Below, in pieces: positions 46,087-58,182 of a stretch of DNA of 64,000 nucleotides; within the stretch, counting starts at the first letter, position 1; each line of letters starts with the position of its first letter. A program made the position numbers and the translations under genes. The stretch comes from Mesorhizobium sp. WSM3860 (GTDB lineage: Bacteria > Pseudomonadota > Alphaproteobacteria > Rhizobiales > Rhizobiaceae). A model generated the notes under the pieces. That model was given only the letters and a program-made list of their open reading frames with translations, made no database searches and had not been told where the DNA came from. The stretch spans positions 186,001 through 250,000 of the forward strand of contig NZ_NSGF01000003.1 of the NCBI RefSeq assembly GCF_002294995.1. The letters run 5' to 3'.

Positions 46087-46582
46087 CATGGATCTGAAAC
46101 CCAATTTTAGCCGGGAGTGGACTGCCGGCGTTCTGTTTCGGATGCAACGCGGCTTTCAGCCGACGATCCGACTATGGTCTCTGATTGTAGGAATCGGCAG
46201 GTCACGTTTTCGGGTGGCGCTCACGCCTACCCTGACACTATGCCCGCCGCGGCTCCATCGCTTCGTGGAGCCTCAAGGGACTGTCCGGTGGCGTCATGCT
46301 CCGCTCCTGGGTCCGTTGTGGCAATGTCGTCCGAAGCGCAAATCGCTAACACCTGCGGCGTCTCGCAGGCCACCTCTGGGTGACGAGGCCATCGACAGAC
46401 GGCCGGCTTCGTTGACGCCTTTGAGACTGCCCCCCTGGGTCGGAGACGTCAACCGTTGAAAAGTCGGTTACAGCAAAATGTGATAGGTCGGAGGTTACGT
46501 CCAGGTAAGTCGAATGCCTTTCGCCGATCGATCGGGACAATTTTTTGCAGCCGCTGTTTCCACAGCGCAATGTCAGGAGCGT

Positions 46583-46597
46583 GTTCGGCCTTTGTTC
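46583..46597. promoter_or_regulatory. LexA (SOS) box upstream of uvrA
   Basis: GTTCGGCCTTTGTTC fits GTTC-N7-GTTC exactly. It lies 152 bases upstream of the uvrA ATG. Confidence 0.75.
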
Positions 46598-46748
46598 TTT
46601 CCGCTTGCCCGCCCGCGCGAAAGACGGTTAAACGCTTTGGGTCGAGACTGTGGCGTCTCTCGACGCGGCGACGAAATTACCTACATAGGGGATGGCCGGG
46701 ACAAACCCGCCAATCCAGCAAATTCCAGACCTGAGGCGGCGACCGGCG

Positions 46749-49670
<2,922 letters not shown>

Positions 49671-49705
49671 GCGAGTAGGTCGGCGAGCGTTTGGAAAAGT
49701 CTCAA

Positions 49706-50170
49706 ATGAAGATCAGACAAGCGCTTCGAGGTGATCTCCAAGGTGTCGTCGCGCTAACCACGGAAGCCTACGCCCCCTACACCGCCCTGTTCCGCGCGCC
49801 GCCGATCCCGGTCACCGAGGACTACTCGCCGCGCATCGAACGTGGCGAGATCTGGCTGCTGGAGAGCGGCGGCGAACTGGCCGGGCTGATCGTGCTGGAA
49901 CGGCACCCCGACCATGCCATGATCTTCAGCGTTGCCGTTTCGCCGGCCTTCCAGGGCAGGAAGCTCGGCATCGCACTGCTGAACTTCGCCGACGGGCAGA
50001 CGCGCTCTTGGGGCTTGCCGGAGGTGCGGCTCTACACCAATTCGCGAATGGAGCGGAACATCGCGCTCTATTCGGCTTACGGCTATCGCGAAACGGGTCG
50101 CCGCGCCAACCCCTACCGGCCAGGATGGACATTGGTCGACATGGCCAAGCCGGTCGACAAAGCGGCCTGA
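49706..50170 (+). CDS. GNAT-family N-acetyltransferase
   Basis: The 154-residue protein has a GNAT fold, with the acetyl-CoA loop at VSPAFQGRKLGIALL and the C-terminal SRMERNIALYSAYGYRETGR. The substrate cannot be told. It follows uvrA by 35 bases, so readthrough is possible, and precedes a DUF72 gene by 29 bases. Confidence 0.88.
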   Translation: MKIRQALRGDLQGVVALTTEAYAPYTALFRAPPIPVTEDYSPRIERGEIWLLESGGELAGLIVLERHPDHAMIFSVAVSPAFQGRKLGIALLNFADGQTRSWGLPEVRLYTNSRMERNIALYSAYGYRETGRRANPYRPGWTLVDMAKPVDKAA

Positions 50171-50199
50171 CGCGCTCAAAAACTCGGAGGAGGAAGACG

Positions 50200-51003
50200 A
50201 TGAGCCAAGGAACGATCCGCTCCGGGATGGGCGGCTGGACCTTCGAGCCCTGGGACACCTCCTTCTATCCGGAGAAGCTCGCCAAGGCCAAGCAGTTGCA
50301 CTATGCCAGCCGCCAGGTCCCAAGCATCGAGGTCAACGGCACCTATTATTCCAGCTTCAAGGAACCGACCTTCGTCAAGTGGGCGAACGATACGCCGTAC
50401 GGCTTCGTCTTTTCGCTCAAGGGCAACCGCTTCGTTACCAACCGCCGCGTGCTCGGCGAGGCCGGGGAATCGATAATGCGCTTCCTCGGCTCGGGCATTG
50501 TCGCGCTTGGCGACAAGCTGGGACCGATCCTGTGGCAGTTCGCGCCGACGAAGAATTTCGATGCGGACGATCTCGAGGCCTTCCTGAAGCTGCTGCCCGA
50601 GAAGCAGGACGGCGTGCCGCTGCGCCATGCGCTCGAAGTGCGGCACGACAGCTTCATCGTGCCGGAATTTCCGGCGCTCGCGCGCAAATACAATGCCGCG
50701 ATCGTCTATGCAGACCACGCCAAATATCCGGCGATCGCGGACATCACCGGCGACTTCGTCTATGCGCGGCTGCAGAGCGGCAGCGACGACAATCCCGATT
50801 GCTACACGCCGAAAGGGCTCGACGAATGGGCGGACCGCGTCAAGACCTGGGCGGAAGGCGGGCAGCCGGCCGACCTGCCGCGCGCCCATCCCAAGTCCGA
50901 CGCGCCGGTCAAGCCGCGCGACGTGTTCGCCTATTTCATAAGCGAGGGCAAGGTACGCGCGCCCTTCGGCGCCATGGCGCTGATGAAGCGGGTGACAGCC
51001 TAA
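50200..51003 (+). CDS. DUF72-domain protein
   Basis: The 267-residue protein starts MSQGTIRSGMGGWTFEPWDT and has the TIM-barrel DUF72 features GMGGWTFEPW, VNGTYYSSFKEPTFVKWA and FSLKGNRFVTNRR. The function of the family is not known; it is suspected to be a sugar- or nucleic acid-related enzyme. A GGAGGAGGAAGACG leader precedes the ATG. Confidence 0.9.
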   Translation: MSQGTIRSGMGGWTFEPWDTSFYPEKLAKAKQLHYASRQVPSIEVNGTYYSSFKEPTFVKWANDTPYGFVFSLKGNRFVTNRRVLGEAGESIMRFLGSGIVALGDKLGPILWQFAPTKNFDADDLEAFLKLLPEKQDGVPLRHALEVRHDSFIVPEFPALARKYNAAIVYADHAKYPAIADITGDFVYARLQSGSDDNPDCYTPKGLDEWADRVKTWAEGGQPADLPRAHPKSDAPVKPRDVFAYFISEGKVRAPFGAMALMKRVTA

Positions 51004-51218
51004 ACTGCGGCGGCTCTTTGTTGAAAGGCCCGAAGTTTGCCCGGCGCGCGACGCTGTCGGCGGTTGGCTTGTCGGAACCTGCCGCCATCTTGACCGTTCT
51101 GTCTCAGCCGCCGACCGCAAGGTCGGCACAAGGTTATCTCGCCGAAAGATCGGTACGGCGAGGTTCGCCTCGCGAAACGCTCGCCAAAGCCCGCAGCGTC
51201 GGAAAGGAGCGAGGGAAG

Positions 51219-51473
51219 ATGACCGTTATCCTCGGTGCCTTGCTTACCATCGCAGGCGTCGTGTACATGGCAGGCGCCACTTTGAGGCGTGGACGCCTAA
51301 GTGATCCAGCATCTGCAGCGCCGGACCGTCCGGCGCCGGAGCTGGCAACACCAGGCCCGACGCTGGAGCCGCGGCGACGCGGACTCCGTTTCCTCGGCCT
51401 ATCTCAGAATTGGCCAGGTCTGGCGATGATGGCGGTGGGCATTGTACTGCTGTTGTCGGTGTTCGTCCTCTGA
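51219..51473 (+). CDS. Small two-helix membrane protein
   Basis: The 84-residue protein has a helix at about 2-20 (TVILGALLTIAGVVYMAGA), a Pro-rich linker (DPASAAPDRPAPELATPGP) and a second helix at 65-84. It has a GGAGCGAGGGAAG leader. The stop is inside the first copy of a 33-bp tandem duplication. No family recognised. Confidence 0.6.
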   Translation: MTVILGALLTIAGVVYMAGATLRRGRLSDPASAAPDRPAPELATPGPTLEPRRRGLRFLGLSQNWPGLAMMAVGIVLLLSVFVL

Positions 51474-51513
51474 CGTCACGTGCTGTTGTCGGTGTTCGTC
51501 CTCTGACGTCACG
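51448..51513. repeat. Exact 33-bp tandem duplication
   Basis: TGCTGTTGTCGGTGTTCGTC and the following 13 bases (ending GACGTCACG) occur twice in a row at 51448-51480 and 51481-51513. The first copy encodes the last residues and stop of the small membrane protein, so the event did not change the protein. It looks recent. Confidence 0.9.
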
Positions 51514-51835
51514 GAATGACGGAGTCTTCACCGCTATGAAGGGCTTCGCCGAAGATTTGTCAGGAATCTGCGCCCGAATGATTGGCGGCCCGCATGGGCG
51601 GCGAGGAGGTAGCGCCGGTGCTGAAGCGCACCTTGCCGAAGATGGTCGAGGGGCCGCCGAACGGATCAGAACCGCGTTCGCGGCCTGAATCCGCGCCGGC
51701 TTCACCTTCGAACGTATTAGCTTCGACAAGGTGCTCAGCCCCGCCGACAAGTCGCTTTTACGCGTCCAAGCGCGGCGGTCGCAACCGCGTGCTCGACATT
51801 GACCGCTGCGCCTGAAGCTTGGACGTTTCGAGCCG
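51514..51835. other. Stretch without a convincing gene
   Basis: Short frames exist on both strands, but they lack ribosome sites and recognisable families. I see no RNA gene. Confidence 0.4.
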
Positions 51836-52012
51836 TCAGTGGTGGCCGATCACTTCGTTGTAGGCGTCGAGGTCGACGTAAAAAACCTTGGTTATTTCGC
51901 CGAGCAGATCGTCCTCGTCGTAGCCCTGCGACATCAGGATGTTGATCGCTGTCATGATGTCGACACGTTCGGTGAGGCGCCGCTTCTGGTAGTCCTCGAC
52001 AAAACGTTCCAT
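51836..52012 (-). CDS. Small hypothetical protein (58 aa)
   Basis: The frame starting at 52012 encodes MERFVEDYQKRRLTERVDIM followed by an acidic helix (SQGYDEDDLLGEITKVFYVD). It looks like a compact helical protein of the rhizobial type. A longer start at 52045 (MRPTKNLPGEAMERF) is possible. It lacks a signal peptide. Function unknown. Confidence 0.6.
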   Translation of the reverse strand: MERFVEDYQKRRLTERVDIMTAINILMSQGYDEDDLLGEITKVFYVDLDAYNEVIGHH

Positions 52013-52212
52013 CGCTTCCCCTGGCAAGTTCTTTGTTGGACGCATCGACCGACAATCACTGCGGGGAAAGCTAGGCAGGCTTGCTTGCGCGGACCTTGCG
52101 GGCGGAGCCCGCGCCATCCCCCTTCATGCGCGACTGATACGGAAAGAGGCCGACTCACCAGGCCACGGAAAGACTAGCATGCGCTATTGGCCGCGCCAGA
52201 GCTGTCGAACAC

Positions 52213-52300
52213 TTCGTCATCCTTGTGCGTAGCGACGCGAAGCGGAGCGAAGACCCAAGGATCCAGTCCGTTACTTGGAAGCACCACTAACGGTGCAGAA
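52213..52300. repeat. Rhizobial intergenic repeat with GACCCAAGGATCCA core
   Basis: The stretch CGTCATCCTTGTGCG..., then AGCGGAGCGAAGACCCAAGG and ATCCAGTCCGTTACTT looks like a repeat I know as frequent in Mesorhizobium and Rhizobium intergenic regions. It occurs once in this window, downstream of urtE. The claim rests on memory of the pattern and could be checked by a genome self-search. Confidence 0.55.
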
Positions 52301-52363
52301 TCAGCAATGATCCAGGCGTCCGCACGAGGAATCTATTCTGTATCGCGGCACCCCGCGACGGCG

Positions 52364-53059
52364 CTACACCGTCAGGAACTTCCGCACATCCGCCCGATCG
52401 AGATCCGCGGCCGGCCCGGTGTGGACGATCTGGCCGCGGTCCATGATGTTGACCTCGTCGGCAAGCTCGCGGCAGAAGCCGAGATATTGCTCGACCAGAA
52501 GCACGGCGATGCCCGCCTGGTCGCGCAGATAGCGGATGGCGTGGCCGATATCCTTGATGATCGACGGCTGGATGCCTTCGGTCGGTTCGTCGAGCACGAG
52601 CAGCTTCGGCTGCATCACCAGCGCCCGCCCGATGGCGAGTTGCTGCTGCTGGCCGCCGGACAGGTCGCCGCCGCGCCGCGACAGCATCTGCTTCAGCACC
52701 GGAAATAGCTCGAAAACATAAGCCGGAACGTTGCGGTCGCCGCGCCTCAGCGGCGCGAAGCCCGATTCCAGGTTCTCGCGCACCGTCAGCAGGGGAAAGA
52801 TCTCCCTGCCCTGCGGCACGAATGCGATGCCCGACCGGGCGCGGTCATACGCCGCGCTCCGGTCGAGCGCCTTCCCCTCGAAGGCAACGCTTCCGCTCGT
52901 CAGCCTATGATGGCCGACGATGGATCTCATCAAACTGGTCTTGCCGACGCCGTTGCGGCCGAGCACGCAGGTGATCTTGCCGGCGCCGGCTTTCAGCGAA
53001 ACACCTCGCAGCGCCTGGGCAGCGCCGTAATGCAGCGTGGCATTGGAGACTTCTAGCAT
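52364..53059 (-). CDS. urtE: Urea ABC transporter ATPase UrtE
   Basis: The 231-residue protein has Walker A GRNGVGKTSL (about 34-43), signature LSGGQQQQLA and Walker B LLVLDEPTEGIQPSII, the LivF-type sequence that in urt operons reads TEGIQPS. It energises urea import with UrtD. The ATG at 53059 begins MLEVSNATLHYG. It is the last gene of the operon, 70 bases after urtD. Confidence 0.95.
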   Translation of the reverse strand: MLEVSNATLHYGAAQALRGVSLKAGAGKITCVLGRNGVGKTSLMRSIVGHHRLTSGSVAFEGKALDRSAAYDRARSGIAFVPQGREIFPLLTVRENLESGFAPLRRGDRNVPAYVFELFPVLKQMLSRRGGDLSGGQQQQLAIGRALVMQPKLLVLDEPTEGIQPSIIKDIGHAIRYLRDQAGIAVLLVEQYLGFCRELADEVNIMDRGQIVHTGPAADLDRADVRKFLTV

Positions 53060-53129
53060 GGTGAGCCTCTTCTCCAGCGCTTCAGGAAAGCGAAATCGAA
53101 ACGGTGGAACGGAACCCGCCAGACCATGC

Positions 53130-53876
53130 TCATCGCCCCAGATAGACTTCGACGACACGCTCGTCGGCCGAGACGAAATCGAGCGTGCCTTCCGACAACA
53201 CCGAGCCTTCATGCAGGCAGGTGACCTTGACGCCGAGCTCGCGCACGAAATGCATGTCGTGCTCGACGACGATCACCGAATGGTCACGGGCAATGTCCTT
53301 GAGCAGCCGCGCCGTCTCCTCGGTCTCGGCGTCGGTCATACCGGCAACCGGCTCATCGACAAGCAGCAGCTTCGGGTCTTGCGCCAAAAGCATGCCGATC
53401 TCCAGCCACTGCTTCTGGCCGTGGCTGAGATTGGCGGCGAGTTCCTCGCGCTTGTCGCCGAGACGGATGATGCCGAGAATGTCGTCGATGCGCCGCGTCT
53501 CTGCGGCGGAGCTGCGGTGGAACAGGGCCGGGAAGATTGAACGCGGCCCCTTCAGCGCAAGCATTAGATTGTCCTCGACGCTATGGCTCTCGAAGACGGT
53601 CGGCTTCTGGAATTTGCGGCCGATACCCATCATGGCGATCTCGGCTTCGTCACGCCGGGTCAGGTCGACCTGGCCGTCGAAGAAAACCTCGCCTTCGTCC
53701 GGCCGCGTCTTGCCGGTGACGATGTCCATCATCGTCGTCTTGCCGGCGCCGTTAGGCCCGATGATCGCGCGCATCTCGCCCTTGTCGAGCACCAGCGACA
53801 GATTGTTGATGGCGCGAAAACCGTCGAAGGAAACCGAGACGCCGTCGAGATAGAGAATGGTGTTCGACTTGCTCAT
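53130..53876 (-). CDS. urtD: Urea ABC transporter ATPase UrtD
   Basis: The 248-residue LivG-type ATPase has Walker A GPNGAGKTTMMD, signature LSHGQKQWLEIG (the typical UrtD/LivG variant of LSGGQ) and Walker B LLLVDEPVAGMTDAE, with the switch His in VVEHDM. It starts 3 bases after the urtC stop. Confidence 0.95.
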   Translation of the reverse strand: MSKSNTILYLDGVSVSFDGFRAINNLSLVLDKGEMRAIIGPNGAGKTTMMDIVTGKTRPDEGEVFFDGQVDLTRRDEAEIAMMGIGRKFQKPTVFESHSVEDNLMLALKGPRSIFPALFHRSSAAETRRIDDILGIIRLGDKREELAANLSHGQKQWLEIGMLLAQDPKLLLVDEPVAGMTDAETEETARLLKDIARDHSVIVVEHDMHFVRELGVKVTCLHEGSVLSEGTLDFVSADERVVEVYLGR

Positions 53877-53879
53877 CGT

Positions 53880-55103
53880 TCACTCCGCCGGCTGCGGCTC
53901 GGCGCCGGAAGCGGACCACGCGCCCGGGATCCTCGCTGCCGAGCGCACGATCTTCGGCTCTGGCTTTTCCGCACCGGCGCTGGCTTCTGCGATAAGCGCG
54001 TCTGCTCGCATCGCTCGGGCGTTGCCGCGCCAGCTGTCCCACATGCCGACGATGCCCTTGGGCAGGAATAGCGTGACGGCGACGAACAACCCACCTAGGG
54101 CGAACAGCCAGAACTCCGGCAGCACGCCGGTAAACCAGGATTTTCCGGCATTGACGAGCAGCGCGCCGATGATCGGGCCGACGATGGTGCCGCGCCCGCC
54201 GACGGCGGTCCAGATCACCACTTCGATCGAATTGGCCGGATCGAACTCGCCGGGATTGATGATGCCGACCTGCGGCACGTAGAGCGCGCCGGCAATGCCG
54301 GCCATTACAGCCGAGACGGTGAAGGCGAACAACTTGACGTTCTCCGCCCGCCAGCCGAGGAAGCGGGTGCGGCTCTCGGCGTCGCGCACCGCCATCAGCA
54401 GCTTGCCGTATTTGGAGCGCACGATCGCCGCGGTGAGGAAGACGGCCAACGCCAGCGTCACGGCGCTGGCCGCAAACAGCGCCGAGCGCGTCGCGTCGGC
54501 CTGCACGTTGAAGCCCAGTATGTCCTTGAAGTCGGTCAGGCCGTTGTTGCCGCCGAAACCCATGTCGTTGCGGAAGAAGGCCAGAAGCAGCGCATAGGTC
54601 ATCGCCTGGGTGATGATCGAGAGATAGACGCCGGTAACGCGACTGCGGAAGGCGAACCAGCCGAAGACGAAGGCGAGCAGGCCGGGCACGGCCAGCACCA
54701 TCGTTGCCGCGAACCAGAAATGGTCGAAGCCGTACCAGAACCAGGGCAGTTCCTTGTAGTTCAGGAACACCATGAAGTCCGGCAGGATCGGATTCCCGTA
54801 GACGCCGCGCGAGCCGATCTGGCGCATCAGATACATGCCCATCGCGTAGCCGCCGAGCGCGAAGAAGGCGCCATGGCCGAGCGAAAGGATGCCGCAATAG
54901 CCCCAGACGAGATCGAGCGCCAGCGCCAGCAGTGCGTAGCAGAGATACTTGCCGACCAGCGCCACGATATAGGGCGGGATATGGAAGGCGCTTGCCGGCG
55001 AGACCGCGAGGTTGAGCAGCGGCACGATGACCGCCGCCGCCAGCAGGATGACTATGGTGGTCGCGATGCGCCGGTCGGCGGAAAAGAAGCGCTGCGTGAT
55101 CAT
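53880..55103 (-). CDS. urtC: Urea ABC transporter permease UrtC
   Basis: The 407-residue LivM-type permease begins MITQRFFSADRRIATTIVIL and has about ten membrane segments, with LDLVWGYCGILSLGHGAFFA and AVRDAESRTRFLGW, typical for UrtC. The C-terminal 60 residues are a charged soluble tail. The ATG at 55103 overlaps the urtB stop by 4 bases. The open frame extends to 56000, but that part is a shadow of urtB. Confidence 0.95.
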   Translation of the reverse strand: MITQRFFSADRRIATTIVILLAAAVIVPLLNLAVSPASAFHIPPYIVALVGKYLCYALLALALDLVWGYCGILSLGHGAFFALGGYAMGMYLMRQIGSRGVYGNPILPDFMVFLNYKELPWFWYGFDHFWFAATMVLAVPGLLAFVFGWFAFRSRVTGVYLSIITQAMTYALLLAFFRNDMGFGGNNGLTDFKDILGFNVQADATRSALFAASAVTLALAVFLTAAIVRSKYGKLLMAVRDAESRTRFLGWRAENVKLFAFTVSAVMAGIAGALYVPQVGIINPGEFDPANSIEVVIWTAVGGRGTIVGPIIGALLVNAGKSWFTGVLPEFWLFALGGLFVAVTLFLPKGIVGMWDSWRGNARAMRADALIAEASAGAEKPEPKIVRSAARIPGAWSASGAEPQPAE

Positions 55104-56716
55104 GCTTCCACCGCCCTGCCCTTCAGCGCGAACAGGCCGCGCGGGCGTTTCTGGATGAAGAGGATGATCAGCACCAGCACGACGATCTTGCCGAGCACGG
55201 CACCGGCATAGGGCTCGAGGAACTTGTTGACGATGCCGAGCGAGAAGGCGCCGACCAGCGTGCCCCAGAGATTGCCGACGCCGCCGAAGACAACGACCAT
55301 GAAACTGTCGATGATGTAGCCGCGGCCGAGATTGGGCGAGACGTTGTCGATCTGGCTGAGCGCCACACCCGCGATGCCGGCGATGCCCGAGCCGAGTGCG
55401 AAGGTGAGCGCGTCGACCCATGGCGTCCTGATGCCCATCGAGGCGGCCATGCGGCGGTTGGCGGTGACGGCGCGCATCTGCAGCCCCCACCGCGTCCACT
55501 TCATGACATAGAGCAGCACCGCCAACACCAGCAGCGCGAATACCAGGATCCACAGCCGGTTCCAGGTGATGGCCAGTTGGCCGATGTCGAACGATCCTGA
55601 CATCCAGGACGGATTGCCGACCTCCTGGTTGGTCGGACCGAAGATGGTACGCACCGCCTGCTGCAGGATAAGGGAAATGCCCCAGGTGGCCAGAAGCGTC
55701 TCCAGCGGGCGACCATAGAGGAAGCGAATGACGCCGCGCTCTATGGCGAGGCCGACAAGTGCTGAGACGAGGAAGGCGAGCGGCAGCGCGATGACCAGCG
55801 ACCAGTCGAATAGGCCGGGGAAGGATGTGCGGATCACTTGCTGGACGACGAAGGTCGTATAGGCGCCGAGCATCACCATCTCGCCATGCGCCATGTTGAT
55901 GACGCCCATGACGCCGAAAGTGATAGCGAGGCCGATCGCGGCAAGCAGCAGCACCGACCCCAGCGAAATGCCGTACCAGATGTTTTGGCCGGCATCCCAC
56001 AGCGCCAGCGTCGAATTGATGTGGCCGATCGCGGCGGCCGCCGCGTCCTTGACCGCCCCTTGGGAAGCGGCCTCCGTCAGCGTAAGCAGGGAGAGCGCGT
56101 CACGGTCGCCGCGCGCCGCGATGGCAGAGATCGCGTCCAGCTTGTCGGCTTCCGGTTTGTCGGAGACGAGAATTGAGGCTGCGCGCGCCTGGTCGAACAG
56201 GGCCTTGACGCTCGGAACGGTCTCGCCAGCGATCGCAGCATCGAGCGGCTCGATATTCGCCGCATCTGGAGCCTTGAACATCGTGGCTGCGGCGGCGAGG
56301 CGCACGGCCGGGTCCTTGGCGCGCAGCGTCAGCGTGCCCAGCACATCGCGGATCGTGCGACGCAGCCCATTGTTGACCTTGATTTTGCTAAGGTCGGCCT
56401 TGGCGGCGGCGGCAGCCTTGTCGCCGCTCAGCGGATCGAGCAGTTGGATGCCGTCGCCGGACTCCTTGCCGACGAAGATCTGGGAGTCGGCCTTGCGGAT
56501 ATAGAGATTGCCGCCGGCGAGCGCCGCCAGCGGCTTTTCGACCGCCGGATCGCCGCTCGCGGCAAGCTCGCGCACAACCGCTTCCGTGGCCGAGAAATTG
56601 GTGGCTGTCGCGAATTTGGCGATGGTGGCACGAAGGTCGCTCTCGGCGGCGCTCGACGGCAGCAGGCTTGCCATCGTCAGCAGCAGCATCATCCCTATCA
56701 CGCGCAACAGGATCAT
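55100..56716 (-). CDS. urtB: Urea ABC transporter permease UrtB
   Basis: The 538-residue protein has a signal-like start (MILLRVIGMMLLLTMASLLP), an N-terminal soluble region of about 210 residues (TPR-like, typical for UrtB and absent from LivH) and a LivH-type permease domain (about 240-538) with GVMGVINMAHGEMVMLGAYT and GVGNLWGTLVGAFSLG. It forms the channel with UrtC. Confidence 0.95.
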   Translation of the reverse strand: MILLRVIGMMLLLTMASLLPSSAAESDLRATIAKFATATNFSATEAVVRELAASGDPAVEKPLAALAGGNLYIRKADSQIFVGKESGDGIQLLDPLSGDKAAAAAKADLSKIKVNNGLRRTIRDVLGTLTLRAKDPAVRLAAAATMFKAPDAANIEPLDAAIAGETVPSVKALFDQARAASILVSDKPEADKLDAISAIAARGDRDALSLLTLTEAASQGAVKDAAAAAIGHINSTLALWDAGQNIWYGISLGSVLLLAAIGLAITFGVMGVINMAHGEMVMLGAYTTFVVQQVIRTSFPGLFDWSLVIALPLAFLVSALVGLAIERGVIRFLYGRPLETLLATWGISLILQQAVRTIFGPTNQEVGNPSWMSGSFDIGQLAITWNRLWILVFALLVLAVLLYVMKWTRWGLQMRAVTANRRMAASMGIRTPWVDALTFALGSGIAGIAGVALSQIDNVSPNLGRGYIIDSFMVVVFGGVGNLWGTLVGAFSLGIVNKFLEPYAGAVLGKIVVLVLIILFIQKRPRGLFALKGRAVEA

Positions 56717-56750
56717 CGTCTTCGAGCGGTTCTCAAAGGTTGGAGGATTT

Positions 56751-56778
56751 TGCCCGGGCGGGCAGGCCCGCCCGGGCA
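56751..56778. promoter_or_regulatory. Perfect 12-bp-stem hairpin between urtA and urtB
   Basis: TGCCCGGGCGGG / CAGG / CCCGCCCGGGCA is a perfect inverted repeat with a four-base loop, 49 bases after the urtA stop on the coding strand. There is no T-run downstream. Hairpins after binding-protein genes commonly protect that message or reduce readthrough; that role is inference. Confidence 0.75.
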
Positions 56779-56827
56779 GCGGTCTCGGATCGCGGGGCCA
56801 CTCCGCAACCCGGCAGACCTGGGAGGA

Positions 56828-58138
56828 TCAGTTGGTTCCCTTGCCGCCGCATTTGCCGGTGGCGACGTTGAAGTTGCCGCACGACAGAGGGGCACGCCAA
56901 TCGGAGATCAGGTTCTTGGAATCCGGCAGGTAGTTGGACCATTCGTCGCCCATAACCAGGCCGGGCGTCTGCGAGACGGTCTCGAACTGGCCGTCGGCCT
57001 GGATCTCGCCGATCAGCACCGGCTTGGTGATGTGGTGGTTCGGCATCATGGTCGAATAGCCGCCGGTGAGGTTCGGCACCGAGACCCCAACCATGGCGTC
57101 GATGACCTTGTCCGGATCGGTGGTGCCGGCCTTCTCGACCGCCTTCACCCACATGTTGAAGCCGATATAGTGGGCTTCCATCGGGTCGTTGGTGGTGCGC
57201 TTGTCGTTCTTGATGAACTTGTGCCAGTCGTCGATGAACTTCTTGTTCTCCGGCGTGTCGACGCTTTCGAAGTAGTTCCAGGCGGCGAGATGGCCGACCA
57301 GCGGACCGGTATCGAGACCGGCCAGCTCTTCCTCGCCGACCGAGAAGGCCATGACCGGGATGTCCTCGGCCTTGATGCCCTGGTTGCCGAGTTCCTTGTA
57401 GAACGGCACGTTGGCGTCGCCGTTGACGGTCGACACGACGGCCGTCTTTTTGCCGGCCGAGCCGAACTTCTTGATCGCCGAGACCTCGGTCTGCCAGTCG
57501 GAGAAACCGAACGGTGTGTAGTTGACCATGATGTCCTCGGCCGGCACGCCCTTCGACTTCAGATACGCTTCGAGGATCTTGTTGGTGGTGCGCGGGTAGA
57601 CATAGTCGGTGCCTTCGAGCACCCAGCGCTTCACCGAGCCGCCATCCGCGCTCATCAGATAATCGACGGCAGGAATCGCCTGCTGGTTCGGGGCAGCGCC
57701 GGTGTAGAAGACGTTGCGCTCGCTCTCCTCGCCCTCATATTGGACGGGGTAGAAGAGGATGTTGTCGAGTTCGCTGAACACCGGCAGCACAGACTTGCGC
57801 GACACCGAGGTCCAGCAGCCGAACACCGCCGCCACCTTGTCCTTTGAAATCAGCTCTCGCGCCTTCTCGGCGAAGAGCGGCCAGTTTGACGCTGGATCGA
57901 CGACGACGGCCTCAAGCTTCTTGCCGAGCAGGCCGCCCTTGGCGTTCTGCTCATCGATCAGCATCAGCATGACGTCCTTCAGCGTCGTCTCCGAAATCGC
58001 CATGGTCCCCGACAGCGAATGGAGGATGCCGACCTTGATCGTGCCTTCGGCCGCCTTGGCGGGAGCCGACATTGACAGGCCGGCAGCGACTACGCCGGCC
58101 GAAAACATTTTTGTTATCGTCGAGAAATTACCCCTCAT
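56828..58138 (-). CDS. urtA: Urea ABC transporter, substrate-binding protein UrtA
   Basis: The 436-residue protein starts MRGNFSTITKMFSAGVVAAG (signal peptide to about 29) and continues as a LivJ-type binding protein with the UrtA features IKVGILHSLSGTMAISETTL and ILFYPVQYEGEESERNVFYT. It binds urea and short-chain amides in the periplasm. The start at 58138 is the methionine of the signal peptide; the upstream one at 58177 lies close to the predicted sigma-54 promoter start. Confidence 0.96.
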   Translation of the reverse strand: MRGNFSTITKMFSAGVVAAGLSMSAPAKAAEGTIKVGILHSLSGTMAISETTLKDVMLMLIDEQNAKGGLLGKKLEAVVVDPASNWPLFAEKARELISKDKVAAVFGCWTSVSRKSVLPVFSELDNILFYPVQYEGEESERNVFYTGAAPNQQAIPAVDYLMSADGGSVKRWVLEGTDYVYPRTTNKILEAYLKSKGVPAEDIMVNYTPFGFSDWQTEVSAIKKFGSAGKKTAVVSTVNGDANVPFYKELGNQGIKAEDIPVMAFSVGEEELAGLDTGPLVGHLAAWNYFESVDTPENKKFIDDWHKFIKNDKRTTNDPMEAHYIGFNMWVKAVEKAGTTDPDKVIDAMVGVSVPNLTGGYSTMMPNHHITKPVLIGEIQADGQFETVSQTPGLVMGDEWSNYLPDSKNLISDWRAPLSCGNFNVATGKCGGKGTN

Positions 58139-58182
58139 GTTCCACGCTCCCAAGCTGGCTGTTTTGCATCGCAACAAGGTGG

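Larger units (their letters stand above)
45998..46748. other. Long intergenic region between the exported protein and uvrA
   Basis: The 750 bases hold a terminator (46051-46086), an SOS box (46583-46597) and presumably the uvrA promoter. Between about 46090 and 46560 I see no convincing gene and no RNA I can name, though several short inverted repeats (for example GGCTCCA...TGGAGCC at 46250-46275) suggest structured RNA or remnants. Confidence 0.5.

Noticed and set aside
50379..51473. 364-codon frame covering DUF72 and the small membrane protein
   Set aside because: Only the last 84 codons look like protein; the rest is out of frame with DUF72.
53880..56000. 706-codon reading of urtC with a long N-terminal extension
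   Set aside because: The first 300 codons are an out-of-frame reading of urtB; the UrtC start at 55103 is clear.
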